NCBI GenBank assembly: GCA_026413225.1
Contig: CM048557.1
Span: forward strand, 47,685,371 to 47,749,370
Origin: Otis tarda
Lineage: Eukaryota; Chordata; Aves; Otidiformes; Otididae
Reading direction: 5' to 3'
Length of the DNA stretch: 64,000 nucleotides
How positions within the stretch are numbered: the first letter of the stretch is position 1; every line of letters begins with the position of its first letter. The translations under genes were made by a program, and so were the position numbers. The notes under the pieces are model-generated. The model ran no database searches. It was not told where the DNA came from and saw only the letters and a list, made by a program, of their open reading frames with translations. Below are positions 34,663 to 46,218 of this stretch, piece after piece.

Positions 34663-37600
34663 TGAGGGTCCAGTAATAGAGTACAGGATGTGCACTGGGT
34701 GTCCACTTAGCATCAGTGCTGACGACATGACAGTGAACTAGCTGGATCCTTGTCTGACCAATTATGTTGTTATAATGTAAATGAAAATATTACTGAAATA
34801 TTTTCCTACTTGCAATCTGTTATGTTTAAGTTTGTATGCTTATGATCATCTTGGGTCCATTTTAGTGAGCAGCTAATCCCTAAATTCCCTCTGAGACTAT
34901 AAACATCCCCAACATGCCTCATGGCAAATTCAGTTTTGGGAAAAAAAATTTTCCCAGTATCTTAGATTTAGGGAAATCTTCAGTTCAACCATAAGCTATC
35001 TCAGACCTTCTAGTTGTTCTAGGAACACTCCCTTGCTCTCATCCTTTTCCTCTTCCAATCTTTTTAATGCAGTGTAACTAATAAGAAGTAGCATACTGTC
35101 TGATCCAATTGTTGGCTGATGCACACATACTGGGAGGAAAGTGACTCGTATTAATTTGCTGTCATTAAAAAAGACAAACACAGAAAGCAGGCGTGATCTG
35201 AATTGCTGCCTCTGTTTTCTGATAGTCTTGCAGATTTTCTAACTGCTCCTCCTTTTTGTATAGAAGAAGCTCTTTCATATTTTAAAGCAGGAAAGGAATT
35301 TCAGTTTCATGTCAAACGATGTCTCCTTTTTGAGATGAGAGATGAATATGGTGTTCAATCTGAGTCTCAGAGGGTGTGTCAAGAGAAGAGCGAGCAGCCT
35401 GAAAGGAAAAAGAGCTAGTTCATGAAAATTTCCTTTAAGCACAGAAGCTTGCTTTTTTTGAGGATTAGACAGTAAGCTTTGCATTTTTCAGGGCTTTAAA
35501 TTTTCTTCATTCTTAGGGAATTTAAAGCTCTTGTTAAATAGAAGGATGTTTCAGCAGTCGTATCATAAAAAGTATCAGGTCTGTCTTTGTTTTCTCCTAG
35601 GAAGGAACCTGTGATGGAATGGTCAAGTGAGCCAGAGGGTAATGATTAGATCTTCTGTAACCTGTTCATGCCCCTCCCCACCTCCCACCACTATTTTTTC
35701 CTTAATCAAGCAGGTGTTTGTATTAATAGACCTTTTAAACTCAGAGTGTGGAAAACACAGCAACTGGGGCACAGAGATGTGCGAGTGCCAGAGAGGGTTT
35801 TTAGGAGAAGACTTTTTGTTCTGATTGATGATACTCAGTTTTGACTAGGCTTCCATTTCTTGATGTGCGTGATTGAGTGACAGTAACTCAAAGGTGTCCC
35901 TGGGATATCCTGATATTGCAGATCATTCCATATACTGTGAAAACATTGGCAAATATGCTTGAAGGCAGGGGATGTGTTGATGTCTAGTTTGCTTTTTGCC
36001 TCCTGAGCTGATTCATTCTTTTGTCTAAGAATTTTTTTGTGTTTGGTGTGATCTGAAGTAAGATAGGAACAGGAGGAGTAAAATAAAGATTAGGATGACA
36101 ATGTAGATGAAGTTTAAGGTTGAGGGCAACTGGATGACAATTTATAACTGGAGAAGGATGAATAGCTGCTGAAAAGACTGATGCCTTGGCAAATATGGAA
36201 GGGCAAAAGGAATGGGGCTGGCACGCTACTTGAAACTAGTGCTGTTAATTTATTTATTTTAATCATAAAACCATTTACGAATCTTAAATTAATTCAGGTC
36301 ATTTCTCTCTTGATCCCTTTTTTTTTTTCTTCCATTCTTAATTTGTTTGTTAATGGTAGCTGGAAACATCATCATACATCTAATGTAACAGCGAGGCAGA
36401 GAAGCTGTATACAGTGCATTTAGTGGACAATACTCAAAGGAGTAACTTGAAAAAAAAATAAATTAAAATCACAGAAGCTGGAAACAGAAAACACCAGTTA
36501 GGTCATCTCTAGACAATTTAGATGTTCCAGCACACCTACGGTTGGACCCAGTTCAAGTGATTTCAAGTAATGAAGAGTCAGATAAATCATCCATGCTATT
36601 TGGGAGTATATTGCAAAACTAGGTAAAAACTTTACCTATTTTCACCACTGTTGTTGTTCTTAATGCATATGGACACTGTTACATTTCTTTGACTGTCCTC
36701 AAAATATTCTTTTGTCACTCTTTGAGTCTTTTTACTCCTAAGAAATTAATTTGGAGTTGCACAGCATGCATGGTCTATTTGATGTGGCCAGAAGGAGTTA
36801 AGTTGGAAAAACAACTGTCATTTTTTACTCAGCCAGTGCATGCCCTTTTGACGGTGTACAGGTATAAGCCGATGTTTTATTGCCTGTGTTGCCATGTGGT
36901 AAACTTTTGGGGAGCAATAAACAGTCAGAAGCCATTTTAAAGTTCTGGTGCTCTTTTCTGGTTTGTGCAATCTGTATTGTTTGCTTTAACTCCCCCTTAG
37001 AGCTGGTGTTCAACGCACGGCTTGTTTTTCCCAAAGAGTGTAGCAAGCATAAATAAGTAAGATGTTGAACTGGCTGAATGATTTAAAGCCTGAAGAGCTA
37101 TGCCACTGTTGTTTCCCTGACTGGAAACTGAGTGTTCAAATATGCAGTTTACCTTAAGTTCTGAACGTATGGGAGAGACCTTAATTTTGGGGGCAGCAAT
37201 GAGATTAATCTGATCAGATTTCAGGCAAAACTTAGTCTATTTTATCAGTGTTTTCTATTAGAATAGAAATTGATCTTAACAGCTCTTTCTTGTTGCTTTG
37301 TTCATCTCCACTTCCTAGGGCAGAATAGCTCTCTGTATAGCATGTTTTTGGGAACTGCTTTTTCATTACATGACCAAATAATGATGCTTCCTACTGCAGC
37401 AGTTTTTGTCTCCTTACTGAGTTTCTAACAATATATGCCATCTCTCTTTTCACTTGCTTGCATATCAGTATTCTAACTTGTATTCCTTTACTAGTGCCTT
37501 TTCTGGTGATGGAAATAGTAAATGAACTGCCTAGTCCAGGTACAATGAGATAAGGATCACCATTACTTACTTTTTTCTTATTTCTGTGTGTTTGTCAAAA

Positions 37601-38373
37601 CTTCCACCTTTTCTTATTGAGAAATTTTTGAATGTCTGCATAAACTATCAGGTGTCTGTTGTTTAATTACCCCTTTAAAGGGCTGCTAATTGCAGGTGCT
37701 AGCAAGGTTTCCTTCCTGATGTGAATTTGTTCTTGCTTTGCACATGTAACCTATGGTTGTGTACAATCTGTTACTGATTCCATCCTTTGACAATATTACT
37801 TCTTGAAAATAAACTAAGTTTCAGTTTCCTGCCAAGAAAGAAGAGCAAAATGCCATCATGACAAATTTTCCTGTAGTTGAACTGATAGCTTCTTGTTAGA
37901 GAGCAGAAAGTTATGATTATTAATAAACATGGTAGGACCTTTACACCAGCATATGAAGTACCCCAAGAGACTCATCAGAACTACTGGACTAAGCAGAAAA
38001 TATAGCAGGATCATAAAGTAGGCACAAAATGGAAGGTGGAGGGGAAAGTTCAAGGAAAACAAGCAATGAGTAAGAAAAATGCAGTGGGGTTCTTTTGTAT
38101 ACTTACCGGTCTTGACTTGAAAAATTGTCTGTCTTCCATTTCTCCACTGAGGAATGTAAAAATAAGTTTCCAGTCCTTTTGCAAAAATGTTAAGTAGTAA
38201 AACAATATCTGCACTTTAACAATTCTATGCGAGAGAATAAAGACGTAATAATTGAGGAAAAGGCAGATGCCTTATCTTGAATGTTGTTTTATGTAGGAAG
38301 ATGTTGTTGTTATGAAGTTTACAAACCTCATGTTTTTTTGGCAAATTACCACCACAGTCTGGATATTTATGTT
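34663..38373 (+). other. NRXN3 intron, mostly unique sequence
   Basis: No exon recognised. A short stretch at about 36468-36560 may be an old LINE 3' end (listed separately). Confidence 0.5.
36468..36560 (-). mobile_element. Possible ancient CR1/L3-like LINE 3' fragment
   Basis: ATCACAGAAGCTGGAAACAG followed by GTTAGGTCATCTCTAG resembles the complement of a LINE 3' end of the CR1/L3 kind (…GGTCATCTAG…). Weak and short. Confidence 0.3.
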
Positions 38374-39265
38374 TGTATTGGGTCATGAATGGCAGGGGGC
38401 TGCGGAGCACCCAGTGTGGGAGGAGGCCATGAACTGCACTGTGCAGTCACAGCCAGCTCTGACATGGATGAAAACAATCCACCAAATACCAGAACTTCAG
38501 CCTGTCAGAGGAGAACATGGTACTGCTGCTTGGACAGATTTTAAGAAAGGGCAATAGCTACTGAGGGCAGGAGACACGGAGGTGGTGTGGGAGGGCTCAT
38601 GGGAGGATCCACAAAGGAAGCTGCGTGCGAGGGGGCACCAAAGGAGAAACAGGAGGGGACACAGAAGGTGGTTCAGGGAGAAGCACATGGAAGGGGACAT
38701 TGCAGGGGACATGCTGGAGATGCACCCTTTTGAAAGGAGGCACTCCGTGTTGGATGAGGCATGCCTCTGAGGGGACTGCAGCCCAGGGCAGGAATACTCC
38801 CAAAGGAACTGGGCCTGTGGGTGACCTGTGCCAGAGCATGGACACCCTTGAGAGGACTGGGGCCTGTGGGAGGCCCACGCAGGAGCATGAACACCCTTGA
38901 GGGGCTGCAGCTCATGGGTAACACATACTGGAGCACAGGAGGTAAGAAAGAGTCAAGGAATGGTGGAAAGAAACCTCCGTACACTGACCCTGACCTCCTG
39001 CACTGCCTGTTGTCTCACTACAGCCCAGACGGAAAGGAGGCTGGGAAGGGGGAGGAGAGGGGAGACTGGGAAGGTGGACTGCAATTGAGCCTGGGGAAGG
39101 GGAAGGAAAGGAACTTTCCCTAAGTGTCTGTTTAATTATTTGTTGACTTTGTTTCCCAATGTCTGAATCAGTATTTAAAAGTGTATGTTAATTGTCAATA
39201 AAACCAATTCAGTGAGATTACCCCAGTTGAGATTATTTTGCTGGCGACGTTGTCATGAAGGGATG
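38374..39265 (+). mobile_element. Solo LTR, bird ERV type, plus orientation, 3' end uncertain
   Basis: Starts TGTATTGGGTCATGAATGGCAGGG, the same opening as the related LTRs. A G-rich middle with repeated GAGCATG and ACACCCTTGAG words follows, then TTTGTTTCCCAATGTCTGAATC, AATAAA at 39197-39202 and a U5-like TTGAGATTATTTTGCTGGCGAC. The usual CCACCACA terminus is not seen, so the element is probably cut at about 39255-39290. The many overlapping open frames on both strands (38312-39123) are GC-rich LTR shadows. No gag, pol or env sequence adjoins it. Confidence 0.75.
39043..39070 (+). other. G-quadruplex-type motif inside the LTR
   Basis: Four G runs (3, 5, 4 and 3 G) with loops of 2, 6 and 5 bases on the plus strand. 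It fits the G3+N1-7 pattern. Confidence 0.7.
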
Positions 39266-40807
39266 TGGGACCGTGGTTGTAAATTTTGGTGTTAAGTAAT
39301 TATTGTAGCTTTTTAATTGGCCTAAGTTCCTCATAATTTCCATCTTAAAGGTACTTTTTAGTTGTAAAAATCTGAACTGGAGCATTCGTAGTATGTTAAA
39401 GTCATACTTATATACCAGTGCATGGTTGCTGCAGTTAACCTTTCAATGTATAAGCATTCTTATAATACCTGCTAAATGCTGCATTTTCCTGGCCACAGGG
39501 AAATGCGTGTGTGTGCTGTCCTGTAACTGAGGCAAAACAAGCTGTTGATGGCTTAGTAGATGCAAATAGAGAATTTGCAATAGAATACTTAATATGGGGA
39601 GATTCACAGGATCCCTAAGGCACAAAAGAAGTTACATCTTCTGCAGATGTGACAGACTTGTTTTCTGCTGCTTTATAGGATTAGTTTTAGGCAGGATATA
39701 GCTGCTGCAGTTGTACTATGTTGATTGAAGGATACTCTTCCTTAAGACAGATTTTTGAAGTCTTTGAGCAATGATGAGGAAACAGTGATAACTGTTTTAA
39801 AATTATAGGTGGTGGTGCCAACTGCAACTAAATGTTTCTTAGTAAAACTCAGTGGGAGGCTTTATTTGCTGTGGCTTCTGATGTTGCTTATAACTTTTCT
39901 GTTAGGAATTTTCCATGAGGAGTGTTTGCCTTAAACTTTTTTTGACTGAAACTGAATAATCAGACAGCTCTGTCCCTGAATATATAGCTAGTAAATGCAT
40001 TATTTGGCAAAGCTAGATATGCAGACTTTAAGTAATAACATTGTCATGTATGTTGCAACACATGCATCTCTCTGATGTTTAAATCTCTAAACACCAAAGT
40101 TATAGTTACAATTTATGTCATTTCTGGGAGAAGTCAACTGCCACTCTGCCGAAGTACAAGTTTATGAGTTTATAAGTTTTGTGTATGCTAAACATGTAAT
40201 GGTGTCCTAGTAGCTTAAATCTGTAGGGAATGTTCCCTCACCAGGTGTTTCTTCACTACTTTGAGCTCCCAATGCTGACCAAATTCTGCGCACAATATCC
40301 CAGTAGAGAAGCTGAACATATTCGGTTCCCATTTGTTTCACATATCAGTACGATAAATCTGGCCAGGGCACTGTGAGAAGAGGGATTTCTCAGAGCTGAC
40401 TGGGGAAATTACTTTGTGTGCTTGTATCTTTGATTATTTTTTTTCTTCTTCTTTTTATTTTTGCACAGTATAGGTTGAAGTCAGTGTTCTATAGTTGAAG
40501 AGGTGAAACACTGTAACAATAAATACAATGGATTTAATCAGTACCTCAGACTTCTCTATTTTCAGGGCACAGTAGGTGTTGTATTTATTGAGGGAGGTAC
40601 ATAACTAAACCTGGAACAATAAGGAAAAACTAAATATCAGGCAGTTGCTTGTTAACAGTGTATTATCCATTGTCTGTCTTGAATGGAAAGTGTCTTGGAA
40701 AAAAAAGTGCTGTTGTGTAATAAAGAGGTCTGTTACAAACCTTAGGTGCAATGAGAAGATCTCAAGCTGAACAGACTCTCATTTCATCAGCTTTTTTTTT
40801 CTCCCCC

Positions 40808-40825
40808 TTTTTTTTTTTTTTTTTT
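40808..40825 (+). repeat. Poly(T) tract, 18 T
   Basis: T18 preceded by CTCCCCC and a T9 run: a strong pyrimidine block of 34 bases, but no acceptor AG with an open exon follows. Confidence 0.9.
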
Positions 40826-40884
40826 AAGTTCTTCACTTGGTCTGCAATTCTCTGCAACACCACAACGAAAGAGTAGTTATCTAT

Positions 40885-41020
40885 TTAAGATGGGAAGGGA
40901 CTGCTGGGGGTAAACTAGTCCAACTAGCTCACTGACACCAGCCAACAGAGGCCAACTCACAAGGCCAACCAGATAGAGTTATTCTGGTGAAGCTGAAATC
41001 TCCTTTCCTGAAGACTAGAG
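40885..41020 (-). mobile_element. Possible CR1 3' fragment, minus strand
   Basis: GATGGGAAGGGACTGCTGGG, then AACTAGTCCAACTAG, resembles the complement of the CR1 3' UTR (GGAAGGGACCT…TCTAGTCCAAC). What follows is too diverged to confirm. Confidence 0.4.
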
Positions 41021-41103
41021 TTGTTTGTCATGTTCAATTCTCTTGGAGTTTCAGACTCCATAAACTCATAGTTGCTGCAGTCAAATAGAACTTTTAAGTC
41101 AAG

Positions 41104-41230
41104 TGTGTTTGCATTTTGGGGAGGGATTTTTGAGGGTGTTTTTTTTTGTTTGTTTTTTTTTTCCCCCTCCTGGGTTGTTGGTTGGTTTTAGTTTTGTGGG
41201 TTTTTTTTTTCGGTTTTTTTTTTTTCTTTT
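41104..41230 (+). repeat. T/G-rich low-complexity island
   Basis: T runs of 8 to 10 with GG and GGG spacers and one C5 interruption. It gives the phenylalanine-rich open frame at 41103-41525, which is not a gene. Confidence 0.75.
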
Positions 41231-43109
41231 AAATAATCGCAATGTGGTAGTAACTCTTATTATCCTTCCTCTTCCACTTTTATTTGATGTCTGCACCTTG
41301 TGTTTTCAGACTAAACTGACTATTTTGTTCATCATTTGGGGGAAAAAGTGGTACTGGCAAAATGTTGATATGTCACCTCCTTCTAAACAAGGCAAAGTGT
41401 GTCCTTGTTTGTGTATTCAGCTACACACAGGTAAAGCAAGTGGCCCATCTCTCCTTATGCAGATAATTCTGACCTGGACAATAAGAAAACAACTGATGGC
41501 CACCAGGCTTCTGTTAACAGGTTAGTTTGGGCAGTGCTGCTCTGGTTGTTGCATCTGAATGGTCTTTGTGCACAAATCCAAAGTACTGAATATCTTCAAG
41601 TTAGGCCTGGAAGCGAAATCTGTGTTTTGTGAGGAGAAAATGAGCTCTGTTAAGCACTTAAGTCCCATGACAGGCCTATGAAGACATAATTCATTCTAAT
41701 TGGTGCTCATAGGAGCACTGACATGCTCTACCTGCAGCCAAATGGCTCTTAGAGAGGCAAAGAAATAATCTGTCTTCATAAATAGTGAAGAACTCTCTTC
41801 CAAGCTTGTCTTTGCTGCTGAAGGGCTTGATAACCAGTATGAAGAAAAGGTGAACTTGCAATTCAAGTGAGAATAATTTTTGAAAGTGGATTTTAATCTA
41901 CAAAGCTATCAACAATGAGTAAACCCATCTTGTTTTACTTAACACATTGCTATGCCTTGTTTTACTCTGTAATGCAAATACACACAACTTTGAAAACTGA
42001 AAAACTGGAGGAGGATATATGTATCCTAGTTTATAGTGGCTGTTGATATACCTGTGCATGGGGGAAATACAAAGATAATTCACTACCCAGTTATCTCCAG
42101 CTGTTGCTCTTGATCTGTAACCAAGAGGTTACAGATACACTTGGAGATGTGTTTAAACACACAGACAAACAAAACTCCTTTCTGTGTTATTTTGCAATAG
42201 TCATGCACCCTCCATCCTGAGCTCAAAGCTAAGTGAGGAGATAGAGTTCAGTCTGTAAAATTAATCTTTCTGAAACTGAAATGATGTATGTGCACAGTTC
42301 CAGAATGCCAACGTGCTCTTTTGTTAATTCAGAATTATGAGTGAAATTTCCTGTCTACCTCTGATTTCAGACACATCTGTTTGAATTTTCTGAGGGCATA
42401 TTCTGGTGGGTATACACAGACTTAGAAGGAAGGAAATGTGGATTCATTTTCACTCTGTCATTGAGTCAGCTGATCACAAATAATTTCTGTTCTGTGTTCC
42501 TGAGTTTTTAATGTCTGTTTTGGTAATGGTTGCTGAGATGTCTAGAAGAAGCCTCTTAAGCAAGAGTGAAGTGTATCAATTATTTCTACTAATGTCTAAT
42601 ATTTATTTGGAATTCAGGTTGTAAAGAGCATTATTGGAGCTGCAGCTTTGTAGGCAAGTGTAGAAGTTACCCATGTATGATCCCACCTGTTTCTGTATCT
42701 AACTACATTTACTCTGTTTAGGGTTGCTTGGTACATGTTGCTGGTTGGTATAGGGTGGGGAAAAAAAAATCATCAGTTGTAGTTTCCCTCAGATTAGAAA
42801 ATGTACCCAGTAATTGCCTGTACTTTCTACAGATGTTTCATCCTTGATGCAGTAATGGGAGCTGGTTATTTTTGCTTACTATTCTGTAGCTTGTGACCTG
42901 TTGTAATAGTGCTCAGAAAATGAGGTGCAGTAAGTGGCTGAAGCATTGAGAAGTGTTGTTCCTGGCCTGCATATAGATTTGAGTCTAGGACAGCAATTTT
43001 AGCCATATTTTCCAAGAAGCTCAGGGGCTGATTTTATAACTACTGAGTTATAAAACCCTGCTCCTAGCTCAGAATGTTGAGTACAAGTCAGAATATGTGC
43101 TCTGAATGC

Positions 43110-43190
43110 TTTTGCTTCTCAGCTTCCTCATCTGTGACGATAATTCCTCACTTGCTCAGCTCATATGGCCCTCGTGAATGTGGGAGGACA
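43110..43190 (+). repeat. Possible ancient MIR-type SINE remnant
   Basis: CTCAGCTTCCTCATCTGTGAC, then GATAATTCCTCACTTG, parallels the MIR 3' core (CTCAGTTTCCTCATCTGTAAAATGG…ATAATACCTACCTCA). Short but in the right order. Confidence 0.45.
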
Positions 43191-44302
43191 GTGTTCAGCT
43201 TAAAAACAAGGTCAAGGAACAAATTCCCAGGCTCAATGTAAAGACAAACAGTGCTGGAAATATGTGGACTAGATATGCAAAAGTCTTAGGAAGTGTTGAG
43301 AAAAGGATAGTTTACCATTGTGTGTGAATAGTCTTCAGCTGAAGGTAAGCTCAGCCTCAAGGACAGCTGACAAATATTCCCTTTGAATCCCCATACAAGA
43401 TGGAATCACATGCTTCTGGAACAGATGTAGTTTGTTTTTTCCTGTCTATCAGCATTGTCCTATCTGGCATTGTCTGGGATATTAGCACTAATAAGATCAT
43501 TCATTCTTGATAAGATCTTCACTTATCTTTATTTAAATGCTGCTTGTCTTTATTTAGGAACTAATAAAATGTATTTCATCAAGTTGTGTACAGCAGAAAT
43601 TTCTTGAGAGATTTACTCCTTTAGAGGAAGCTTGCTTTTTTTCCTTTATAGTTCCCCTGCTGTGATGTGTGTGGAAAGAAGAGATGTTCCAAATAACATA
43701 CATGCACACTTAAATTACTCTCTGCAATTGTTTGCGAGTTTTGAGTCCATGCTCATCTGAAGGATGAACTTTCCATAAGGAGAAAATTATGTTGTTTGTT
43801 ACCGAGTCTAATGGTGCAAGGCTAATGGTGAAGGAACAGATATGTTTTGTCTGATAAAAAGCTGTTTCACCTTCATATCTCCTTCCATCGGAAAAAGTGT
43901 CTAGCATTCCAGAGCAATTGCTTTACAAAGGAAAACTTGCAATTTTATAGAAGGAAGAATACACGAGAGGTTGGAGAGGGCAGTCTAAAGCACCATTTCA
44001 TGTGTGTCTTACAACATATGGAGTCAATTCCAATATCAAAGACAGCTCACAATGCCATTTGTCACAAAATAGAAGGATTTTAGTATGTGTTGTCCTTTCT
44101 GTTACCTGATTGAGTCTGGAAATATATATTTCCACTATGTACTCTCTTTTCCTGGAGCCTTCTCTGTGTGCTATCAGTAGCCTGGCCAGCAAGAGACATT
44201 AATTTCACCCCTTTAGCTAATGAAAGCGTATGCTTATTTATATTCTTCCTCTTCAAAGTCATAGCATTATTATCAGAGTTGGCAAATAAATAAATTAAAT
44301 GG

Positions 44303-44340
44303 ATAACTAATACTTTTTTCTTTTGTTTTGTATTTTGTAG
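44303..44340 (+). promoter_or_regulatory. NRXN3: Branch site, pyrimidine tract and 3' splice site of the NRXN3 exon
   Basis: A branch-point-like TAACTAA at about 44304-44310 is followed by a T-rich tract and the acceptor TTTTGTAG ending at 44340. Spacing and composition are typical of a strong vertebrate 3' splice site and fix the exon start at 44341. Confidence 0.85.
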
Positions 44341-44522
44341 CTGGTGCCACATATATATTTGGGAAGAGTGGAGGTCTCATCCTGTACACCTGGCCAGCTA
44401 ATGACAGACCGAGCACAAGGACAGACCGTCTTGCGGTGGGCTTCAGTACAACAGTGAAGGATGGCATTCTTGTTCGGATTGACAGTGCCCCTGGGCTTGG
44501 TGATTTTCTGCAGCTGCACATA
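44341..44522 (+). CDS. NRXN3: Neurexin-3 internal exon (start of LNS6 domain, shared by alpha and beta forms)
   Basis: Neurexins are presynaptic single-pass adhesion proteins that bind neuroligins, LRRTMs and cerebellins. This exon encodes 60 full codons plus the last two bases of a split codon. The peptide reads [17 protein letters not shown], then the NDRPSTR and [10 protein letters not shown] segments, and ends at [13 protein letters not shown]. That matches the first part of the sixth LNS domain of NRXN3 as I know it. The [11 protein letters not shown] and [13 protein letters not shown] stretches separate it from NRXN1 and NRXN2, which differ there. The exon begins after a TTTTGTAG acceptor and stops at a GTGAGT donor, so it enters after codon position 1 and leaves in phase 0. 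It is the only recognisable coding exon in the window. Seen: sequence, frame and splice sites. Family knowledge: neurexin identity. The gene call is firm; the paralogue call rests on remembered sequence. Confidence 0.95.
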
Positions 44523-44528
44523 GTGAGT
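44520..44528 (+). promoter_or_regulatory. NRXN3: 5' splice site of the NRXN3 exon
   Basis: ATA followed by GTGAGT gives a near-consensus donor right after the Leu-His-Ile codons. In neurexins this is where the next exon, which starts with a Glu or His codon, is joined. Confidence 0.9.
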
Positions 44529-46019
44529 ATGGACAGGCCCATGCCTATGCTGGATGTGGGTTTCTGCTAACTGAATATGCATTTGAAGAATACAATTACT
44601 CTAAAATAGCATGCATTATACTCTGCGCTTTCTATATCTTCAGTACTCATCAAATGAACCTGCCTTAGGTAGTTCTTTAGGGTTTTGTAGAGTTACTGGA
44701 TGGGACACACAGGGAGCCAAGTCTTCATGCCAGAAGCAAGTGGGATGGGGGGAGGGGACAAAACAAACAAAAAAGCCTTATGAGATTCAATAGCACTAGG
44801 ATTTATTCAAAAATTGTATAAATACTTTGTGGCAGTGTTAACATACTGTGGAATATGTACAGTCCTGAATACAGCAGAAGTTGTGCTGGAGAGTATTACT
44901 ATTCTCAAAAGGCAAAGAATGCAATGGAGTGATAGGGTTTGGTTGTTCTGGGGTTTTTTTGTGGTGGTTTTTTTGTTTGGGTTTTTTTTTCTTTCCCCCT
45001 TACTGAGAAAGTTAAGCGAGAACTGAACAGATCCTCAAGCTGATAACTCATGCTTGCTTTAGTGGTATAGTTCAAAAGAGTAAGAATTTGATGTTAGCAC
45101 AACATGGCTTTGCAAGAATAAAATAGACTTTTTTTGTGAGAACAAATATTAAAGTAGGGAAACTTAAGTGAAGGTGGCTTTGGGGAGAGTTGAATTGTTT
45201 GAGAAAATTAGAACACTAGAACTGGAAACTGTTGCAGTTCGTTATTTTAAGTGATGCTTTGGGAGGAGGAGAGATTGTTTGCTTTGTTTTCCTTTGCAAA
45301 CAAAGTAGCCAGGAAGTTTACTGGAGGCAGACATTGTTCGTGTTACTCAAGGCTCAGCTTATTTCCAATGTTTTATGCATTAATTTATAGTGGAAAGGGA
45401 ATGGGCCATTTGCAGGTTTTGAATGAGCTGGGGAGATGTTGGCATTTCACTGGAATTTTAAAATATAAGTAAACAGCAGGAATGCCAGAGGTCAAAACAG
45501 ACCTAGTGTGAATGACTGAGTCTTAATCTGCTGCAGGAGTTTGCTATGTTCAGAATCACATTGAAGCACTGAGTGTGTCACAGGGTGGCTCTGAAACATG
45601 GATCAGGGCTAGTACTCATTGCCAGCACTTTACATAGTTTTATTTTGATTTTTATTTTAAAATTCAGATTTGTTTGAATGGGTTAGAATATGACCTTGAG
45701 CCATTAGACCGTCACAAATTCTGGTTTCTCTCTTTTTGTGGTACATCCAGATATTTAGTTTGTGTTTTGTGCTGGAATGAAAAGTGAGATGAAATCCTGG
45801 CATTTTTCTTTTTAAGAAAATACTTCTTTCTTTCTTAAAAACAAAACAAAAAGAACCCCAGAAGACTCTGTAAAAGTGAACAATTAAAGCCTAATGAGCA
45901 GGAATTCCATAACTCACGTTAAGCAAAAGTGGATGGATATGTTTGAGCAACAGAATGTATATTCTTCAGATGTTAGCATTTTACACATGTTGAATTATAT
46001 CAGTTAGCTGGAGAACAGT
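44523..46019 (+). other. NRXN3 intron downstream of the exon
   Basis: Begins at the GTGAGT donor. It contains a T/G-rich island at about 44937-45000, roughly 415 nt after the exon. No further exon recognised. Confidence 0.6.
44937..45000 (+). repeat. T/G-rich low-complexity island
   Basis: GGGTTTGGTTG, GGGG, T7, GTGGTGG, T7, GTTTGGG, T9, then CTTTCCCCC. In NRXN3 RNA this is a U/G-rich block soon after the exon's donor. Confidence 0.75.
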
Positions 46020-46195
46020 ATACTTGGCATGCAAGGAGAGGTGCAGAGATATGAGTTTGTTCAGTCTTAGAAAAAGAAGTCTAAGATGGGATCTTGTTCC
46101 TCTTGATGGCCTAATGGGATGTAACAGAGAAAATAGAAGTCAGGCTCTTCTATGTGGCAGTGAGTGGAAGGAAAAGGGGGAGTGGACACAAGTAC
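46020..46195 (+). mobile_element. Old CR1 fragment, plus strand
   Basis: The peptide MSLFSLRKRSLRWDL matches the CR1 [13 protein letters not shown] landmark. It is followed by GTCAGGCTCTTCTATGTGGCA and GGAAGGAAAAGGGG, the diverged CR1 stretch after it. The copy ends at an A12 run where the opposite-strand CR1 begins. Confidence 0.7.
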
Positions 46196-46218
46196 AAAAA
46201 AAAAAAAGGAAATTTTAA

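Larger units (their letters stand above)
39266..44340 (+). other. NRXN3 intron directly upstream of the exon
   Basis: No beta-neurexin first exon was recognised: there is no His-rich HHFHHSKHH-type coding and no GC-rich block outside the LTR. It contains T runs at 40792-40800 and 40808-40825, a T/G-rich island at about 41104-41230, a possible CR1 scrap at 40885-41020 and a MIR-like scrap at 43110-43190. Confidence 0.6.

Noticed and set aside
38312-39123. Cluster of overlapping frames on both strands
   Set aside because: All coincide with the G-rich LTR at 38.4-39.3 kb; no frame has a recognisable product.
41103-41525. 140-codon Phe-rich plus-strand frame
   Set aside because: Driven by the T/G-rich low-complexity island; not a signal peptide gene.
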